From NCBI RefSeq assembly GCF_000242455.2, contig NC_019892.1, positions 9,000,744 to 9,064,743 of the forward strand: a DNA stretch of 64,000 nt, read 5' to 3'. The position numbers were made by a program, and so were the translations under genes. The stretch is from Singulisphaera acidiphila DSM 18658 (GTDB lineage: Bacteria; Planctomycetota; Planctomycetia; Isosphaerales; Isosphaeraceae). Below the pieces are notes generated by a model, which saw only the letters and a program-made list of their open reading frames with translations, was not told where the DNA came from and did no database searches. Of this stretch, positions 19,743-29,110 are shown in pieces; position 1 is the first letter of the stretch, and every line of letters begins with the position of its first letter.

Positions 19743-21023
19743 TCAAAACGGGAAGTGCGTTGGCTCCAGATTCTCGGGACGTCGATCGCCTCGCGAGTTG
19801 AAGTTCGTACGCTGGCGCGGCTCGAAAAGGTGATAGGTCGCCTGAAGGGTCGGAAGCAGAAAAAGACCTCCGAGCAACACCCCTTGGAAGGCCCGCGACC
19901 CCACCCACTCGATCACCCAAGCTACGCCCTCGGCGATCAAAAGCAGGAGCGCAGGGACGAGAAAGAGCAGGAGCCGCCCATGGAACGGGTAGAGATGAAG
20001 GCATGATGCGAACAAGGTGATGAGGCCGGGGGCCACAAGCATCCCGAGCGGTTGATTCGCTTTGCGCCTCACGAACGAAGCGCAACCGATCAGGAAGAAC
20101 CCGAACGAGAGAAGGGCGGAAAGCGTCGGCCCCAGCGGCGTCTGGATCTCGATCGGATTGGCGAAGAGGTACAGAACGCTCCGGACCAACCACTCCGCAC
20201 CCCCGAAAACGGTCCACGGTCGCGGCGGAAACGCGAAGGCCCAGAAAGCCCACATCGTCCCACGATGCCCCAGTTGCTCCTGCGATACGACGTAGACGAA
20301 GACAAAGCTCCCCCCCCAAACCATACACATCAATGCAAGGCAGAGACCTTTCTTCCACGCGCGTTCCGCGAGCGCAGAGGCGATCAGGACGATCCCCAGG
20401 CCCGCGAGAACGAACGCGACGGGATGCGAGAACCAGACGACGACCGCTCCCACCACGGTGAATCGAACCAGTCGAAGCCCCTGCGCAGGGCGCGAGACCA
20501 GCAGGTCCAGCGCGAGGAGGTCGCAAAGCAACCCCATCGCGACGTCGGTCGAGTACTGCTTCAGTTCGGAAGCGAAGTAGATCAGGTCGTCGGAAACCGC
20601 GAAGAGGGCCAAGGCAATCCAGACGGCATTCGGCCGCAAGCAACGCTCGGCCACGCGGACGAAGAGAAAGAGCGCGGCAATCCCGCAAAGCAGCGGGAAA
20701 ATCTTGAGAACGAACGGGCGATCACCCAGGAGTTGAAAACAAAACCGTTCCACCAAGAGAAAGCCAGGGGGGGCGAGTTGTGCCCCGGAGAGTGGACCGA
20801 ACATCTCCTTGTAAGTCTTCGAGACGATGTTTTGGGCCAGCGAATCCTCGTCCAGCCAATTCCGCCGATTGGCCAGGAACTGCGCAACGCGCGCGAACAC
20901 CCCCAGAACGAGAATGAGTGCGATCCTCCGTCGCCCCACCCAAGCCGAGATCCCGTCCACGCGAAACTCACGCCGCATCAGCCACGCGGACGCACCTGCT
21001 CGCGATCGATCGCCGTCCGTCAC
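19743..21023 (-). CDS. GT-C type glycosyltransferase, GT39/ArnT-like membrane protein
   Basis: A 426-residue integral membrane protein. The GTG at 21023 is preferred because GCGAGGAGCGC lies five bases upstream; the 53 codons before it look untranslated. After a short cytoplasmic start the first helix (IALILVLGVFARVAQFLA) leads to a luminal loop with NWLDEDSLAQNIV, where the acidic pair matches the D-E/D motif of lipid-linked sugar transferases. About ten helices follow. GT39-like proteins transfer a sugar from a polyprenyl-phosphate donor onto a lipid, protein or glycan outside the membrane; donor and acceptor cannot be told here. It is convergent with the DUF1501 gene and stands alone on its strand. 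Confidence 0.75.
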   Translation of the reverse strand: MTDGDRSRAGASAWLMRREFRVDGISAWVGRRRIALILVLGVFARVAQFLANRRNWLDEDSLAQNIVSKTYKEMFGPLSGAQLAPPGFLLVERFCFQLLGDRPFVLKIFPLLCGIAALFLFVRVAERCLRPNAVWIALALFAVSDDLIYFASELKQYSTDVAMGLLCDLLALDLLVSRPAQGLRLVRFTVVGAVVVWFSHPVAFVLAGLGIVLIASALAERAWKKGLCLALMCMVWGGSFVFVYVVSQEQLGHRGTMWAFWAFAFPPRPWTVFGGAEWLVRSVLYLFANPIEIQTPLGPTLSALLSFGFFLIGCASFVRRKANQPLGMLVAPGLITLFASCLHLYPFHGRLLLFLVPALLLLIAEGVAWVIEWVGSRAFQGVLLGGLFLLPTLQATYHLFEPRQRTNFNSRGDRRPENLEPTHFPF

Positions 21024-21300
21024 ATTGCGCTCCTCGCCCGACAAGACTTCTCGGAGGCGAGACGATCTCCCTGCCGCGATCCCACCTCGACAGTACCCAC
21101 TCCGGGTCCGGCCGGCAACCGATCGTTCGATGCGTAATCCACACAAATAGAACACAAAAATACACATATTCTCAAAATTCAACCAAATGAGCCCACCCCT
21201 GGCATCCTTGATTCCGCTGCTCTATCATCCAAGCCAATGCTTGGGAAGCAGGGGCGATCGTCAAGTGGTCCAAGCGATATAGATGGGGAGCCATGCCACG

Positions 21301-22728
21301 ATGAGACGTCTCTTCAATGCGGGACTGTGGGTTGCAATGCTATTGGGTCCGACGTTGAACGCCGCATGTGCCGAGGGACCGGCGGATCGGCCTAACATTG
21401 TCTTCCTCTACACCGACGACCAGGCTCGGTGGGCCTTGGGGGCCTACGGAAACAAGGAGATCCACACGCCGAACCTGGACCGGCTCGCCCAGGCCGGGGC
21501 CCTCTTCGAGAACGCGTTCACCGCCACCCCGGTCTGCTCCCCGTCGCGGGCCAGCATGTTGACCAGCCGGTATCCCACACAGTTCGGCATTGCCGACTGG
21601 ATCGACCCCAAGAGCGAACCCGACCTCGGCCTGGCCCCTTCGGCCATCCTCTGGCCCGAGTTGCTCAAGGCCCAAGGCTACGCCACAGCGCTCATGGGCA
21701 AGTGGCACCTCGGAACGCGGAGCGAGTTCCATCCCACCCGCCAGGGGTTCGATCACTTCTTCGGTTTCCTCGGTGGCGGTAATCAGCCGATCGACCCGGA
21801 ACTCGAGGTCGAAGGGACTGTCCGGCGAGTCCAAGGCTCGCTTCCCGACCTCCTGGTCGGAGAAGGGATCCGCTTCGTCGAGGCGAACCGCGATCGCCCT
21901 TTCCTGCTCTCGATCCACTTCCGGGCGCCCCACGTCCCCTATGCGCCCGTGCCCGAACAAGACTCAGCTCACTACGAGACGCTCGACCCGACGATCCCAG
22001 ACGTCCCCGGCCTGCCTCGGCAACGGGTCAAAACACTCACCCGACGCTATTACGCGAGCGTCAGTTCGGTTGACCGCAACGTCGGCCGTCTGCTCGATCG
22101 GCTCGAAGCGCTGGGGCTGACAGGTAAGACCATCGTGATCTTCACAAGCGACCACGGTTACATGATCGGCCACCACGGTCTCTGGCACAAGGGAAACGGG
22201 ACGTGGCTCGTTGAGGGCAAGAAAGAAGAGCGGCGGCCCAACATGTTCGACGACTCGATCCGCGTCCCCCTGATCGTCCGCTGGCCAGGAGTCGTCGCCC
22301 CGGGAACCAAGGTCGACCGTGTCGTCTCCAATCTCGACATCTTCCCCAGCGTCGTCGAGATGACCGGCAGCGGCGTGCCCGACAACCTCCGGATCGGCGG
22401 CCGGAGCTTCGTCCCCCTGCTCCGCGATCCAAAGAACAAGGCGATTGCCTGGGACGACACCCTCTTCGGCCAGTACGACATGCACAACGGCCAGGTCGCG
22501 AACATGCGGCTGATCCGCACCCCCGAGTGGAAGCTCATCCGCCACTTCGAACCGGGCGTCGATGACGAACTCTTCCACCTCGCCGATGACCCGGGGGAGA
22601 CCCGAAATCTTACCGACAACCCCGCTCACCGCGATCGCAAGGCCGAGTTGGCAGCTCAGCTCCAACAGTGGATGATCTCGATCGGCGATCCGCAGGCGAA
22701 AGGCGAGAAACGAGTACACCCCGGCTGA
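21301..22728 (+). CDS. Sulfatase (formylglycine type), secreted
   Basis: A 475-residue arylsulfatase-type enzyme. ATG 21301 is chosen, with GGGGAG about ten bases upstream and an N-terminal signal peptide (RRLFNAGLWVAMLLGPTLNA); an in-frame ATG at 21283 is an alternative. The catalytic signature CSPSR begins at residue 79, giving the cysteine to be converted to formylglycine. Metal-binding features are LYTDDQ near residue 38, KWHLG, and TSDHGYMIGHHG with the paired Asp-His. The family hydrolyses sulfate esters on polysaccharides or small molecules; planctomycetes encode many. The C-terminal HLADDPGETRNLTDNP is the usual end of iduronate- or choline-sulfatase-like members. The formylglycine-generating enzyme is not in the window. 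Confidence 0.93.
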   Translation: MRRLFNAGLWVAMLLGPTLNAACAEGPADRPNIVFLYTDDQARWALGAYGNKEIHTPNLDRLAQAGALFENAFTATPVCSPSRASMLTSRYPTQFGIADWIDPKSEPDLGLAPSAILWPELLKAQGYATALMGKWHLGTRSEFHPTRQGFDHFFGFLGGGNQPIDPELEVEGTVRRVQGSLPDLLVGEGIRFVEANRDRPFLLSIHFRAPHVPYAPVPEQDSAHYETLDPTIPDVPGLPRQRVKTLTRRYYASVSSVDRNVGRLLDRLEALGLTGKTIVIFTSDHGYMIGHHGLWHKGNGTWLVEGKKEERRPNMFDDSIRVPLIVRWPGVVAPGTKVDRVVSNLDIFPSVVEMTGSGVPDNLRIGGRSFVPLLRDPKNKAIAWDDTLFGQYDMHNGQVANMRLIRTPEWKLIRHFEPGVDDELFHLADDPGETRNLTDNPAHRDRKAELAAQLQQWMISIGDPQAKGEKRVHPG

Positions 22729-22811
22729 GGCAACTTTCCATGATCGGATCGATTTTGCGATGATTCGCTAAATTGCCCACTCCCACAGACCAAGCCCCGG
22801 AGCCAGCCTCT

Positions 22812-23057
22812 ATGCCAGGGAGGGCACGTAAGCTCGTCATCACGGAACGGCAGCAGGCGTTCCTGCAGACCATGACCCGTTCCGGCACTTGTCCCCAAGC
22901 CGTGGCCCAGCGGGCGCGGATGATCCTCCTGGCGTTTGACGGCCTCTCTAATGAGGACATCGCCGAGCAGATCGGATGCGAACGCCACACGATCGGTCCC
23001 TGGCGGCATCGTTGGGCCGATGCCTTCCAGCGGGTAGCCGCCGATCGTCCCGAGTAA
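22812..23057 (+). pseudogene. IS630-family transposase, N-terminal remnant
   Basis: A frame of 81 codons starting at ATG 22812. It holds the helix-turn-helix start of IS630-type transposases: RARKLVITERQQAFLQTMTR, then AQRARMILLAFDGLSNEDIAEQIG, then CERHTIGPWRHRWADAF. The protein stops at DRPE where the intact family continues into a second helix-turn-helix and the DDE domain, and nothing downstream resembles those parts. It therefore looks like a truncated insertion remnant between the sulfatase and the methyltransferase genes. Expression is doubtful; a solitary DNA-binding fragment cannot be excluded. Confidence 0.75.
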
Positions 23058-23103
23058 GCGGAAAGCGAACCGTCGCATAGGTCATCCTTGTCGCGACGGC
23101 TTG

Positions 23104-23802
23104 TCACACCCGCCGCGCATACCAGGCGCGGATGAGGCCTGTCTGGAGGAATTGGACCGGCGACTCGAAACCTCCGGCCGAGATGATCTCGACAACCTCA
23201 ACTGGAGGCAGCAATGCCACGTCGCGGTCGTGCGCCGCACGCATCTTCTCGATGGCCTCGGGGGTGAGTACCCCGTCCTGCATCATCCGGAACCAGGCCC
23301 CGCGCAAGCTTTCGTATGCAGCCGGGCTTGCCTCGGATGACAGGTCCGCGTTCACCAGGACTCCACCAGGGCGGAGCCGTTCGGCGATCCCGCGGAAGAA
23401 GCCGGTGCGTGCCTCCCGGTCGAGGATGAACTGAGACACGAGGAGCGATGTGGCCGCGTCGAAGGCGTCACCCCGCCGGAGCGACTCGAGATAGCCCTCG
23501 TGGAATTCGCAGCGATTGGCGATCCCACGCTCCTCGGCCTTCCTTCGGCAGACGTCTAGCATCGGCGCCGAGGGCTCGACCGCAACGAATCGCCAGGCCG
23601 GGAACCGCTCGGCGAGGTAGATCAGCTCCGGACCCGTCCCTGCGCCGACGCAGAGGATTCGCGCATCGTCACCTAGGTCAGAGAGCACGGCCCCGATGAG
23701 CAGGTGCAGGGCTTCCCTGAGCGGGGCGATCTTCGACCATTGCTGGTCGTAGCCCGAGGCGCACTTTTCGTCGAAGACCTTCTGTAGTTCTTCCCGTTCC
23801 AT
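23104..23802 (-). CDS. Class I SAM-dependent methyltransferase
   Basis: A 232-residue protein with a Rossmann-like methyltransferase fold. Motif I is ARILCVGAGTGPELIYLAERFP (residues about 47-68), motif II is FVAVEPSAPML, and the motif IV region is DAATSLLVSQFI followed by RLRPGGVLVNADL. The layout, with an N-terminal helix MEREELQKVFDEKCASGYDQQW, is like small-molecule or tRNA cmo5U-type methyltransferases, but the substrate cannot be read. It is transcribed away from the MsrB gene's stop with a 119-base gap, so both could be in one transcript. Start ATG 23802 is the only good one. Confidence 0.85.
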   Translation of the reverse strand: MEREELQKVFDEKCASGYDQQWSKIAPLREALHLLIGAVLSDLGDDARILCVGAGTGPELIYLAERFPAWRFVAVEPSAPMLDVCRRKAEERGIANRCEFHEGYLESLRRGDAFDAATSLLVSQFILDREARTGFFRGIAERLRPGGVLVNADLSSEASPAAYESLRGAWFRMMQDGVLTPEAIEKMRAAHDRDVALLPPVEVVEIISAGGFESPVQFLQTGLIRAWYARRV

Positions 23803-23921
23803 GTGTCTTTCTGGTAAGGAGTCGTCTGTTGCCTCTCATCATCGTCGAACGTCCCGGGGCTGGCAATCTGCCCGGGCGAGGCCAACCTTCGGATATGGCC
23901 GTCGACAAAGTGCCAGGGGGC

Positions 23922-24440
23922 CTACTTGATCACTGCGGGCAGTTCTTTGCCCTTGGGGTAGAACTTCATCGATACAGAGTTCACGCAGTGCCGCGTGTTC
24001 TTCTTCGTGAGAGCTTCCCCCACGAAAACGTGCCCGAGGTGGCCGCCGCAGTTCCGGCAGAGGATCTCGGTGCGCTCGCCGTCGCTGTCGGAGACCTTCT
24101 CGACCGCTCCTTTGATCTCGTCGTCGAAGCTGGGCCATCCGCAGTCGCTGGCGAATTTATCGTCAGAGCGATAGAGCGGAGCGTTGCAGCGGCGGCAGAC
24201 GTAGGTTCCGGGATCTTTGAGGTCGGTGTACTCGCCTCTGAACGGCATCTCCGTCCCCTTCCCGAGGATGACCTGAGCCTCCTCGGGCGAGAGGGGGTTG
24301 AACTTGGAATCTTGCTTATCGGGCATTGCGTGCACTCCGGCAGGGTGAACTGCAAGCGACTCATCCGTGTTGGAGCGTGTTCCGCATCCAGCAACAAACA
24401 AACATATTGGCATGCAACACCATAGGATCCGAGCGGACAT
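23922..24440 (-). CDS. msrB: Peptide methionine-R-sulfoxide reductase MsrB, lipoprotein form
   Basis: A 172-residue MsrB, reducing methionine-R-sulfoxide in proteins. ATG 24440 has AGGAG seven bases upstream and starts a lipoprotein signal (hydrophobic core, lipobox VAGC with Cys19), so this copy is membrane-anchored outside the cytoplasm, probably to repair oxidised envelope proteins. The SelR domain shows the zinc cysteines C82/C85 (CRRC) and C128/C131 (CRNC), GWPSF at 101-105, a possible recycling C100, and the catalytic C152 in RHCVNSVSMKF. All expected catalytic and zinc residues are present. A separate MsrA or redox partner is not visible nearby. Confidence 0.93.
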   Translation of the reverse strand: MSARILWCCMPICLFVAGCGTRSNTDESLAVHPAGVHAMPDKQDSKFNPLSPEEAQVILGKGTEMPFRGEYTDLKDPGTYVCRRCNAPLYRSDDKFASDCGWPSFDDEIKGAVEKVSDSDGERTEILCRNCGGHLGHVFVGEALTKKNTRHCVNSVSMKFYPKGKELPAVIK

Positions 24441-24652
24441 GAAATAACTCCTGATTGGCGTCTCGTGTAATCTCCAGCATTGTACCGAGTCGGCAAACTG
24501 ATGTGCGGGGCGATCCGGGCTGATGTTCCCCGGCATGGGGCTCCTCGAGAAGGGACATGACGGGATCGATAAGGCGCTGACGCTCGACCCGGCGCCCCAG
24601 GCAAGTTCACCGCCGAACGAATGTTGCGTGGGTCATCGACGAGTCAGTCAAC

Positions 24653-26221
24653 TCAATGAACAAGGCGACTTCGCCCCTCTTGGCGAATTCGCTCGAGCAG
24701 ACGGCTCAACTGCTCGACCTCTTCCAGATGACTCGAGGCGAGATTGTTGGTCTCTGCCGGGTCGACGGCGAGGTCGAAGAGTTCGACAGCAGACGCAGAG
24801 GGCCCGTTTTTTTTCTTCTTCGCGACCGCAGCCTTCTTGGTTGCCACGGGGCCTCCCTGGCCATTGGCCTGTCGCGAGATCAGTTTCCATTTCCCCTGGC
24901 GGAGCGAGAGGCCGCCCCCTTGCTCCACGAGATGGTCACGGCCCACGGGCGAAGTGCCCAGCAGAGCGGGCAAGACGTCGAAGCTGTCAGGGCCTGCCTC
25001 CTGGGGCAGGTTGCGTTTGGTCAGGGCGGCGAACGTCGCGAGCAGGTCGATCTGGCAGATCAACGCATCAGAAATCCCCGGCTTGATCTTTGCTGGCCAG
25101 CACGCGATCAAGGGGACGCGCGTGCCCCCTTCATAGGGAGAGTATTTGCCGCCGCGAAGTGGACCGGCGGGGCGGTGCCCGTTAAGCATCGGCTCCGCGT
25201 CATCAGCGTAGCCGTCGTCAACGACCGGGCCGTTATCGCTCGAGAAGAGGACGAGCGTGTTGTCAGCCAGTTTCAGGCGGTCGAGGGTCGCGAGCACTTC
25301 GCCAACGCACCAGTCGAGTTCTTCGATCACGTCGCCGCGAACCCCACAGCCGCTCTTGCCGGCGAATCGAGGGTGCGGCACGCGTGGGACGTGGACGTCG
25401 TGGGTGGCGAAGTAGAGGAAGAAAGGGTGCGCCTGGTTTCGGTCGATGAACGCCGTGGCCTCGCGGGTCAGGACGTCGGCCATGTCCTCATCGACCCAGC
25501 GGGCCGCCTTGCCGCCGGCCATGTAGCCGATCCGGCTGATCCCGTTGACGATCGTATTATCGTGCCCGTGACTTAACTTTATCTTGAGTTGATCGGGGTT
25601 CAAACGCCCGGTCGGATCGTCACCGACGGGCTGCAAGTAATCCACCCGGATCGGATCCTTCGGGTCGAGGCCGACCACGCGGCGGTCCTTCACATAGACG
25701 CAAGGAACGCGGTCTCCCGTCGCCGGCAGGATGAACGAGGAGTCGAACCCAACCTCGAGCGGCCCAGGCCGGATCTCGCTGTTCCAATCGATCGGGCCCT
25801 CACCGAGCCCCAGGTGCCACTTGCCGACGCACCCGGTCGTGTATCCGGCCTGCTTCAACATGGCAGGCACAGTGATCCGGCCCGGCTTGATGATCAGCGA
25901 GGCATCACCCGGGAGGATGTTCGTCCCCTTCTGCCGCCAGGCATACTCCCCGGTCAACAGCGCGTACCGCGACGGCGTGCAGGTGGCCGCGGACGCGTGG
26001 GCATCGGTGAATCGAAGCCCACGTGCGGCCAGTCGATCGAGATTCGGGGTCTTGACCTGGGTGGCACCATAGCAGCCGAGGTCGCCATAGCCCAGGTCAT
26101 CGGCATAGATAACGACGATGTTCGGTGAAACATCGTCGGCCCCGCTCACGGTCGTTCCCCAGAGGGCGAGAACCAAGGCCGTGGCTGTCGAAAATCGTGA
26201 GCGCATTGAGGTCGGTTCCAT
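24653..26221 (-). CDS. Arylsulfatase (formylglycine type), secreted
   Basis: A 522-residue sulfatase. ATG 26221 is used; ATG 26206 is an alternative and neither has a clear ribosome-binding site. A signal peptide (RFSTATALVLALWGTTVSG) precedes the domain: NIVVIYADDLGYGDLGCYG carries the first metal aspartates, CTPSR (C81) is the formylglycine motif, GKWHLGLGEG follows, and LVLFSSDNGPVVDDGY gives the second Asp-Asn metal pair. The arrangement resembles arylsulfatase A-type enzymes. A lysine-rich stretch near residue 475 (VATKKAAVAKKKKNG) is an odd insertion before the C-terminal strand. The gene starts 29 bases after the stop of the double amidohydrolase and is probably in its operon. Confidence 0.93.
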   Translation of the reverse strand: MEPTSMRSRFSTATALVLALWGTTVSGADDVSPNIVVIYADDLGYGDLGCYGATQVKTPNLDRLAARGLRFTDAHASAATCTPSRYALLTGEYAWRQKGTNILPGDASLIIKPGRITVPAMLKQAGYTTGCVGKWHLGLGEGPIDWNSEIRPGPLEVGFDSSFILPATGDRVPCVYVKDRRVVGLDPKDPIRVDYLQPVGDDPTGRLNPDQLKIKLSHGHDNTIVNGISRIGYMAGGKAARWVDEDMADVLTREATAFIDRNQAHPFFLYFATHDVHVPRVPHPRFAGKSGCGVRGDVIEELDWCVGEVLATLDRLKLADNTLVLFSSDNGPVVDDGYADDAEPMLNGHRPAGPLRGGKYSPYEGGTRVPLIACWPAKIKPGISDALICQIDLLATFAALTKRNLPQEAGPDSFDVLPALLGTSPVGRDHLVEQGGGLSLRQGKWKLISRQANGQGGPVATKKAAVAKKKKNGPSASAVELFDLAVDPAETNNLASSHLEEVEQLSRLLERIRQEGRSRLVH

Positions 26222-26250
26222 GAGTCGTGAGGAGTCAAGCCGCCGCGCGA

Positions 26251-28908
26251 TCAATGGGCCAGGCAACAGGCCGGTTCGACGAAGACGTCGGAGCTCATCC
26301 CGCGGAGTGGCCGCTTGGCCTCAGCCGCCCGGTCATAGACGAGCTTGCCGCCGAGCAGGACATGCGACACGTGCGACGCGTACTCGAACGGGTCGCCATC
26401 GAAGAGGACCATGTCGGCCACCTTGCCCGGCTCCAGGCTACCGTATTCGGCGTCGACCTTGAGGATCTTGGCCGCGTCGAGAGTGACAGCCTTCAGAGCA
26501 CGCTCGTAGCCGAGGCCGTTCGCCATCGCGACGGCCGCTTCGTAGAGCGGGATGCGGGTCTTGGGGACGTACCCCTCGTAGGCCGACGTGATCGCGACAG
26601 GGATGCCCTTGTCCGCCAGGAGCGCGGCATTGTTCAGGGTCGTATTGAAGGTCTCGGGGGTACCGGGCCGTTGCATCGTCGGATGAACGAGCACGGGCAC
26701 CTTGGCCTGGGCGATGGCGTCGGCGAGCAGATAGCCTTCGGTCGCCTGGCTGAGCACAAGATCCAGGGAGAACTCGTCGGCCAGCCGAAGCGCCGTGGCC
26801 AGGTCGTCAGCGCGATGGGCGGCAAACACGGCCGGGACCTTCTTCTCGAGCAAGAGTCCGAGTGCCTCATGCTTGAGGTTGTGGTCAGGCTCGGCTCCTT
26901 CCTTGGCCGCCGCTCGCTTCTTGCGGTCGTTGACTGCGGCGTTCAGGGCATTCCGGATCAAGGCGGCCGTGCCCATCCGGGTACCTGGGCCCTTCGCGGG
27001 GTAAGAGGACTTGGGGACCTCGCCCAGGTTGAAGACAATCGCCGACGGGAAGCGGACCATCATGGCCTCGGCCGTCACGCCGTGGGTCCGGAAGATTCCG
27101 GCCTGACCGCCGATGACGTCGACCGGACCGGGCATCGCCTGGATCAGGGTCACGCCATGCCGGAGGGCGAACTCGAGCAACGGTTCGGCCGGGTTGAAGC
27201 TATCGAGGATCCGGGCATCGGACTGGTTCGGGTCGCTCTTTTCGTCCTGGTCCTGGTCGGCCGAGATGTTGAGCCGGCCCGAAACCCCCACCACCGTGTG
27301 CGTGTCAATCAAGCCGGGGGTCACGACCGCCGCCGAAAGCACCGGAGTTCCTTCGGGAACATCCACCCCTTCAGACTTGCCGGCATACTTGATCTTGCCG
27401 TCCTCGACGATGACCAGGCCATCCTCGATCGCAGGGCCGCCGACCGTGTGGAGCCGCCCCGCGCGAATGGCGATAAGCTTCGCATCCGACTTGATCTCCG
27501 AGGCACTCTTCACAGCCGAAGGCTTGGCGTCGGCCGGTGGGTCGATCGGAATTGCCGGCTTGGGTCGGTCCGTGGATTCAGGAAGGGCGAAGCCGCCGAT
27601 GGCGTAGGAGGCCTGGGCCGGGTCGTTGCGGTCGTACCGCTTCTTCCCCTCGATGTAGGTCTGCAAGACCTGCGTGTAAACACGGAACGGCCGCCCCGAG
27701 AGGACGAGGAAGTCGGCGTCCTTGCCCGGCTCGATCGATCCGATCTTGCGCTCAAGGTGAAGCATCGTGGCCGGGGTGATCGTCAACGCCCGCAGTGCCG
27801 ACGCCTCCGACAGTCCACCACGCACAGCCAAGCTCGCCGTCCGCAGCAGGAACCGCGACTCGGTGATGAAGTCATCGGTGTTCACGGCGATCGCGACCCC
27901 AGCCTTCTCCAGGATGGCCGCATTCTGCTCGAGGAGGCCGTCGACTTCGGGCTTGCCACCGGGACTGTCGAGGATCGTGAGCGAAACGCCAACCTTCCGT
28001 TTGGCCAGTTCATCGGCAACCTTGTAGGCCTCGGTGCCATGCTGAACGACGACCTCGAAACCAAATTCGTCGGCCAGCCGGACGACGGTCATGATGTCGT
28101 CGGCCCGATGGGTGTGGAAGTGGACGGTTCGCTTGCGGTCGAGCACTTCGACGAGCGACTCCATCGCCAGGTCGCGCTCGGGCTCCGTGGCCGTCTTGGC
28201 CTTCTCCCCTCCCTCCGCCTTGGTCTTGCGATAGGCCTCCCACTTCCGGCGATAGTCCTCCGCTTTGAGAAACTGCTCGCGCTGGAGGGCAGCCGTGCGC
28301 ATCCGAGTGCCGGGCGCCTGGTTCTTCGAGCCGTAGGCGCGTTTGGGGTTCTCGCCATTGGCCATTTTGAGGCCCCCCTCGGGGGTGCCGGGGGTCACCA
28401 TCATCGCCGTGATCGGCCCCCCTCGGAGCTTGACGTAGAGGGTCTGGCCGCCGATGACGTTACCGCTGCCGGGCATGATGTTGGCCGTGGTGACACCGCC
28501 GGCCAGGGCCATTCGGATCCCCGGATCGTCGGGCCAGATGGCGTCGAGCGCCCGAATGCCACTCTGCACGGGCCCGGTCATCTCGTTGCCGTCGGAGTGC
28601 GCCTCGATCCCCGGTTTGGGGTAAATCCCAATATGCGAATGCGTGTCAACCAACCCAGGGATGATGACCTTACCCGCGACGTCCTCGATCTGGGCACCGT
28701 TGGGAACGTCGACCTCCCCGCGCTTGCCGATGGCAACGATTTGACCGCCACGCACGACCAGATCGGCGTCGGCGATTTCACCGCCGGCCGCCGTCAATAC
28801 CGTGGCCCCACGGAAGACCTGGAGCGTCGGCTCGTCGCCGTGCGCAACTTCGTGGAACATGGCAAAGAGCACGAGCAAGAAGGACAACCGGCAATGAATC
28901 GTTCGCAT
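26251..28908 (-). CDS. Secreted tandem amidohydrolase (imidazolonepropionase-like), two domains
   Basis: An 885-residue protein with a signal peptide (MRTIHCRLSFLLVLFAMFHEVAHG) and two amidohydrolase-like halves. The first, about residues 28-440, has the metal motif DTHSH at 88-92 and AIAVNTDDF near 330. The second, about 470-870, repeats the fold: GLIDTHTVVG near residue 535 keeps one histidine but lacks the second. Both carry the paired phrases AHRADD/THRADD plus LADEF, showing that they arose by duplication. Members of this family hydrolyse cyclic amides or dipeptides; the substrate here is unknown. The gene sits between an SMP-30 lactonase gene (upstream) and a sulfatase gene (downstream) on one strand, suggesting a catabolic operon. 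Confidence 0.88.
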   Translation of the reverse strand: MRTIHCRLSFLLVLFAMFHEVAHGDEPTLQVFRGATVLTAAGGEIADADLVVRGGQIVAIGKRGEVDVPNGAQIEDVAGKVIIPGLVDTHSHIGIYPKPGIEAHSDGNEMTGPVQSGIRALDAIWPDDPGIRMALAGGVTTANIMPGSGNVIGGQTLYVKLRGGPITAMMVTPGTPEGGLKMANGENPKRAYGSKNQAPGTRMRTAALQREQFLKAEDYRRKWEAYRKTKAEGGEKAKTATEPERDLAMESLVEVLDRKRTVHFHTHRADDIMTVVRLADEFGFEVVVQHGTEAYKVADELAKRKVGVSLTILDSPGGKPEVDGLLEQNAAILEKAGVAIAVNTDDFITESRFLLRTASLAVRGGLSEASALRALTITPATMLHLERKIGSIEPGKDADFLVLSGRPFRVYTQVLQTYIEGKKRYDRNDPAQASYAIGGFALPESTDRPKPAIPIDPPADAKPSAVKSASEIKSDAKLIAIRAGRLHTVGGPAIEDGLVIVEDGKIKYAGKSEGVDVPEGTPVLSAAVVTPGLIDTHTVVGVSGRLNISADQDQDEKSDPNQSDARILDSFNPAEPLLEFALRHGVTLIQAMPGPVDVIGGQAGIFRTHGVTAEAMMVRFPSAIVFNLGEVPKSSYPAKGPGTRMGTAALIRNALNAAVNDRKKRAAAKEGAEPDHNLKHEALGLLLEKKVPAVFAAHRADDLATALRLADEFSLDLVLSQATEGYLLADAIAQAKVPVLVHPTMQRPGTPETFNTTLNNAALLADKGIPVAITSAYEGYVPKTRIPLYEAAVAMANGLGYERALKAVTLDAAKILKVDAEYGSLEPGKVADMVLFDGDPFEYASHVSHVLLGGKLVYDRAAEAKRPLRGMSSDVFVEPACCLAH

Positions 28909-29051
28909 CGGGATCCCAGCTCAACGGGGACGGGCGAGAACCCTCGACGGGAGCGTCCTCAAAGTCCTCGACGATACCTGGCCCGCGTAGAGGCCGCAAC
29001 GGGACCTATCGGCCTCGGCAATGCGACGCGGGGCAGGTTTCCTCAAATTGA

Positions 29052-29083
29052 AGAGCGGGGCGGGTCGCCCGCGGCCCCAGGGA
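29052..29083. repeat. GC-rich dispersed repeat, single arm
   Basis: This stretch (core GCGGGTCGCCCGCGG then CCCAGGG) lies between the lactonase and amidohydrolase genes and matches, with few differences, the right arm of the inverted repeat at 39617-39646. It also contains its own small palindrome GCGGGTCGCCCGC. Confidence 0.6.
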
Positions 29084-29110
29084 AAGTCAGAGAAGGGCTT
29101 GTGACCTGAC

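Noticed and set aside
26227..29109. A 960-codon open frame on the plus strand opposite the double amidohydrolase gene
   Set aside because: It is an antisense shadow caused by high GC at third positions; the minus strand has a signal peptide, family motifs and operon context, while the plus translation is Asp/Arg/His-rich without motifs.
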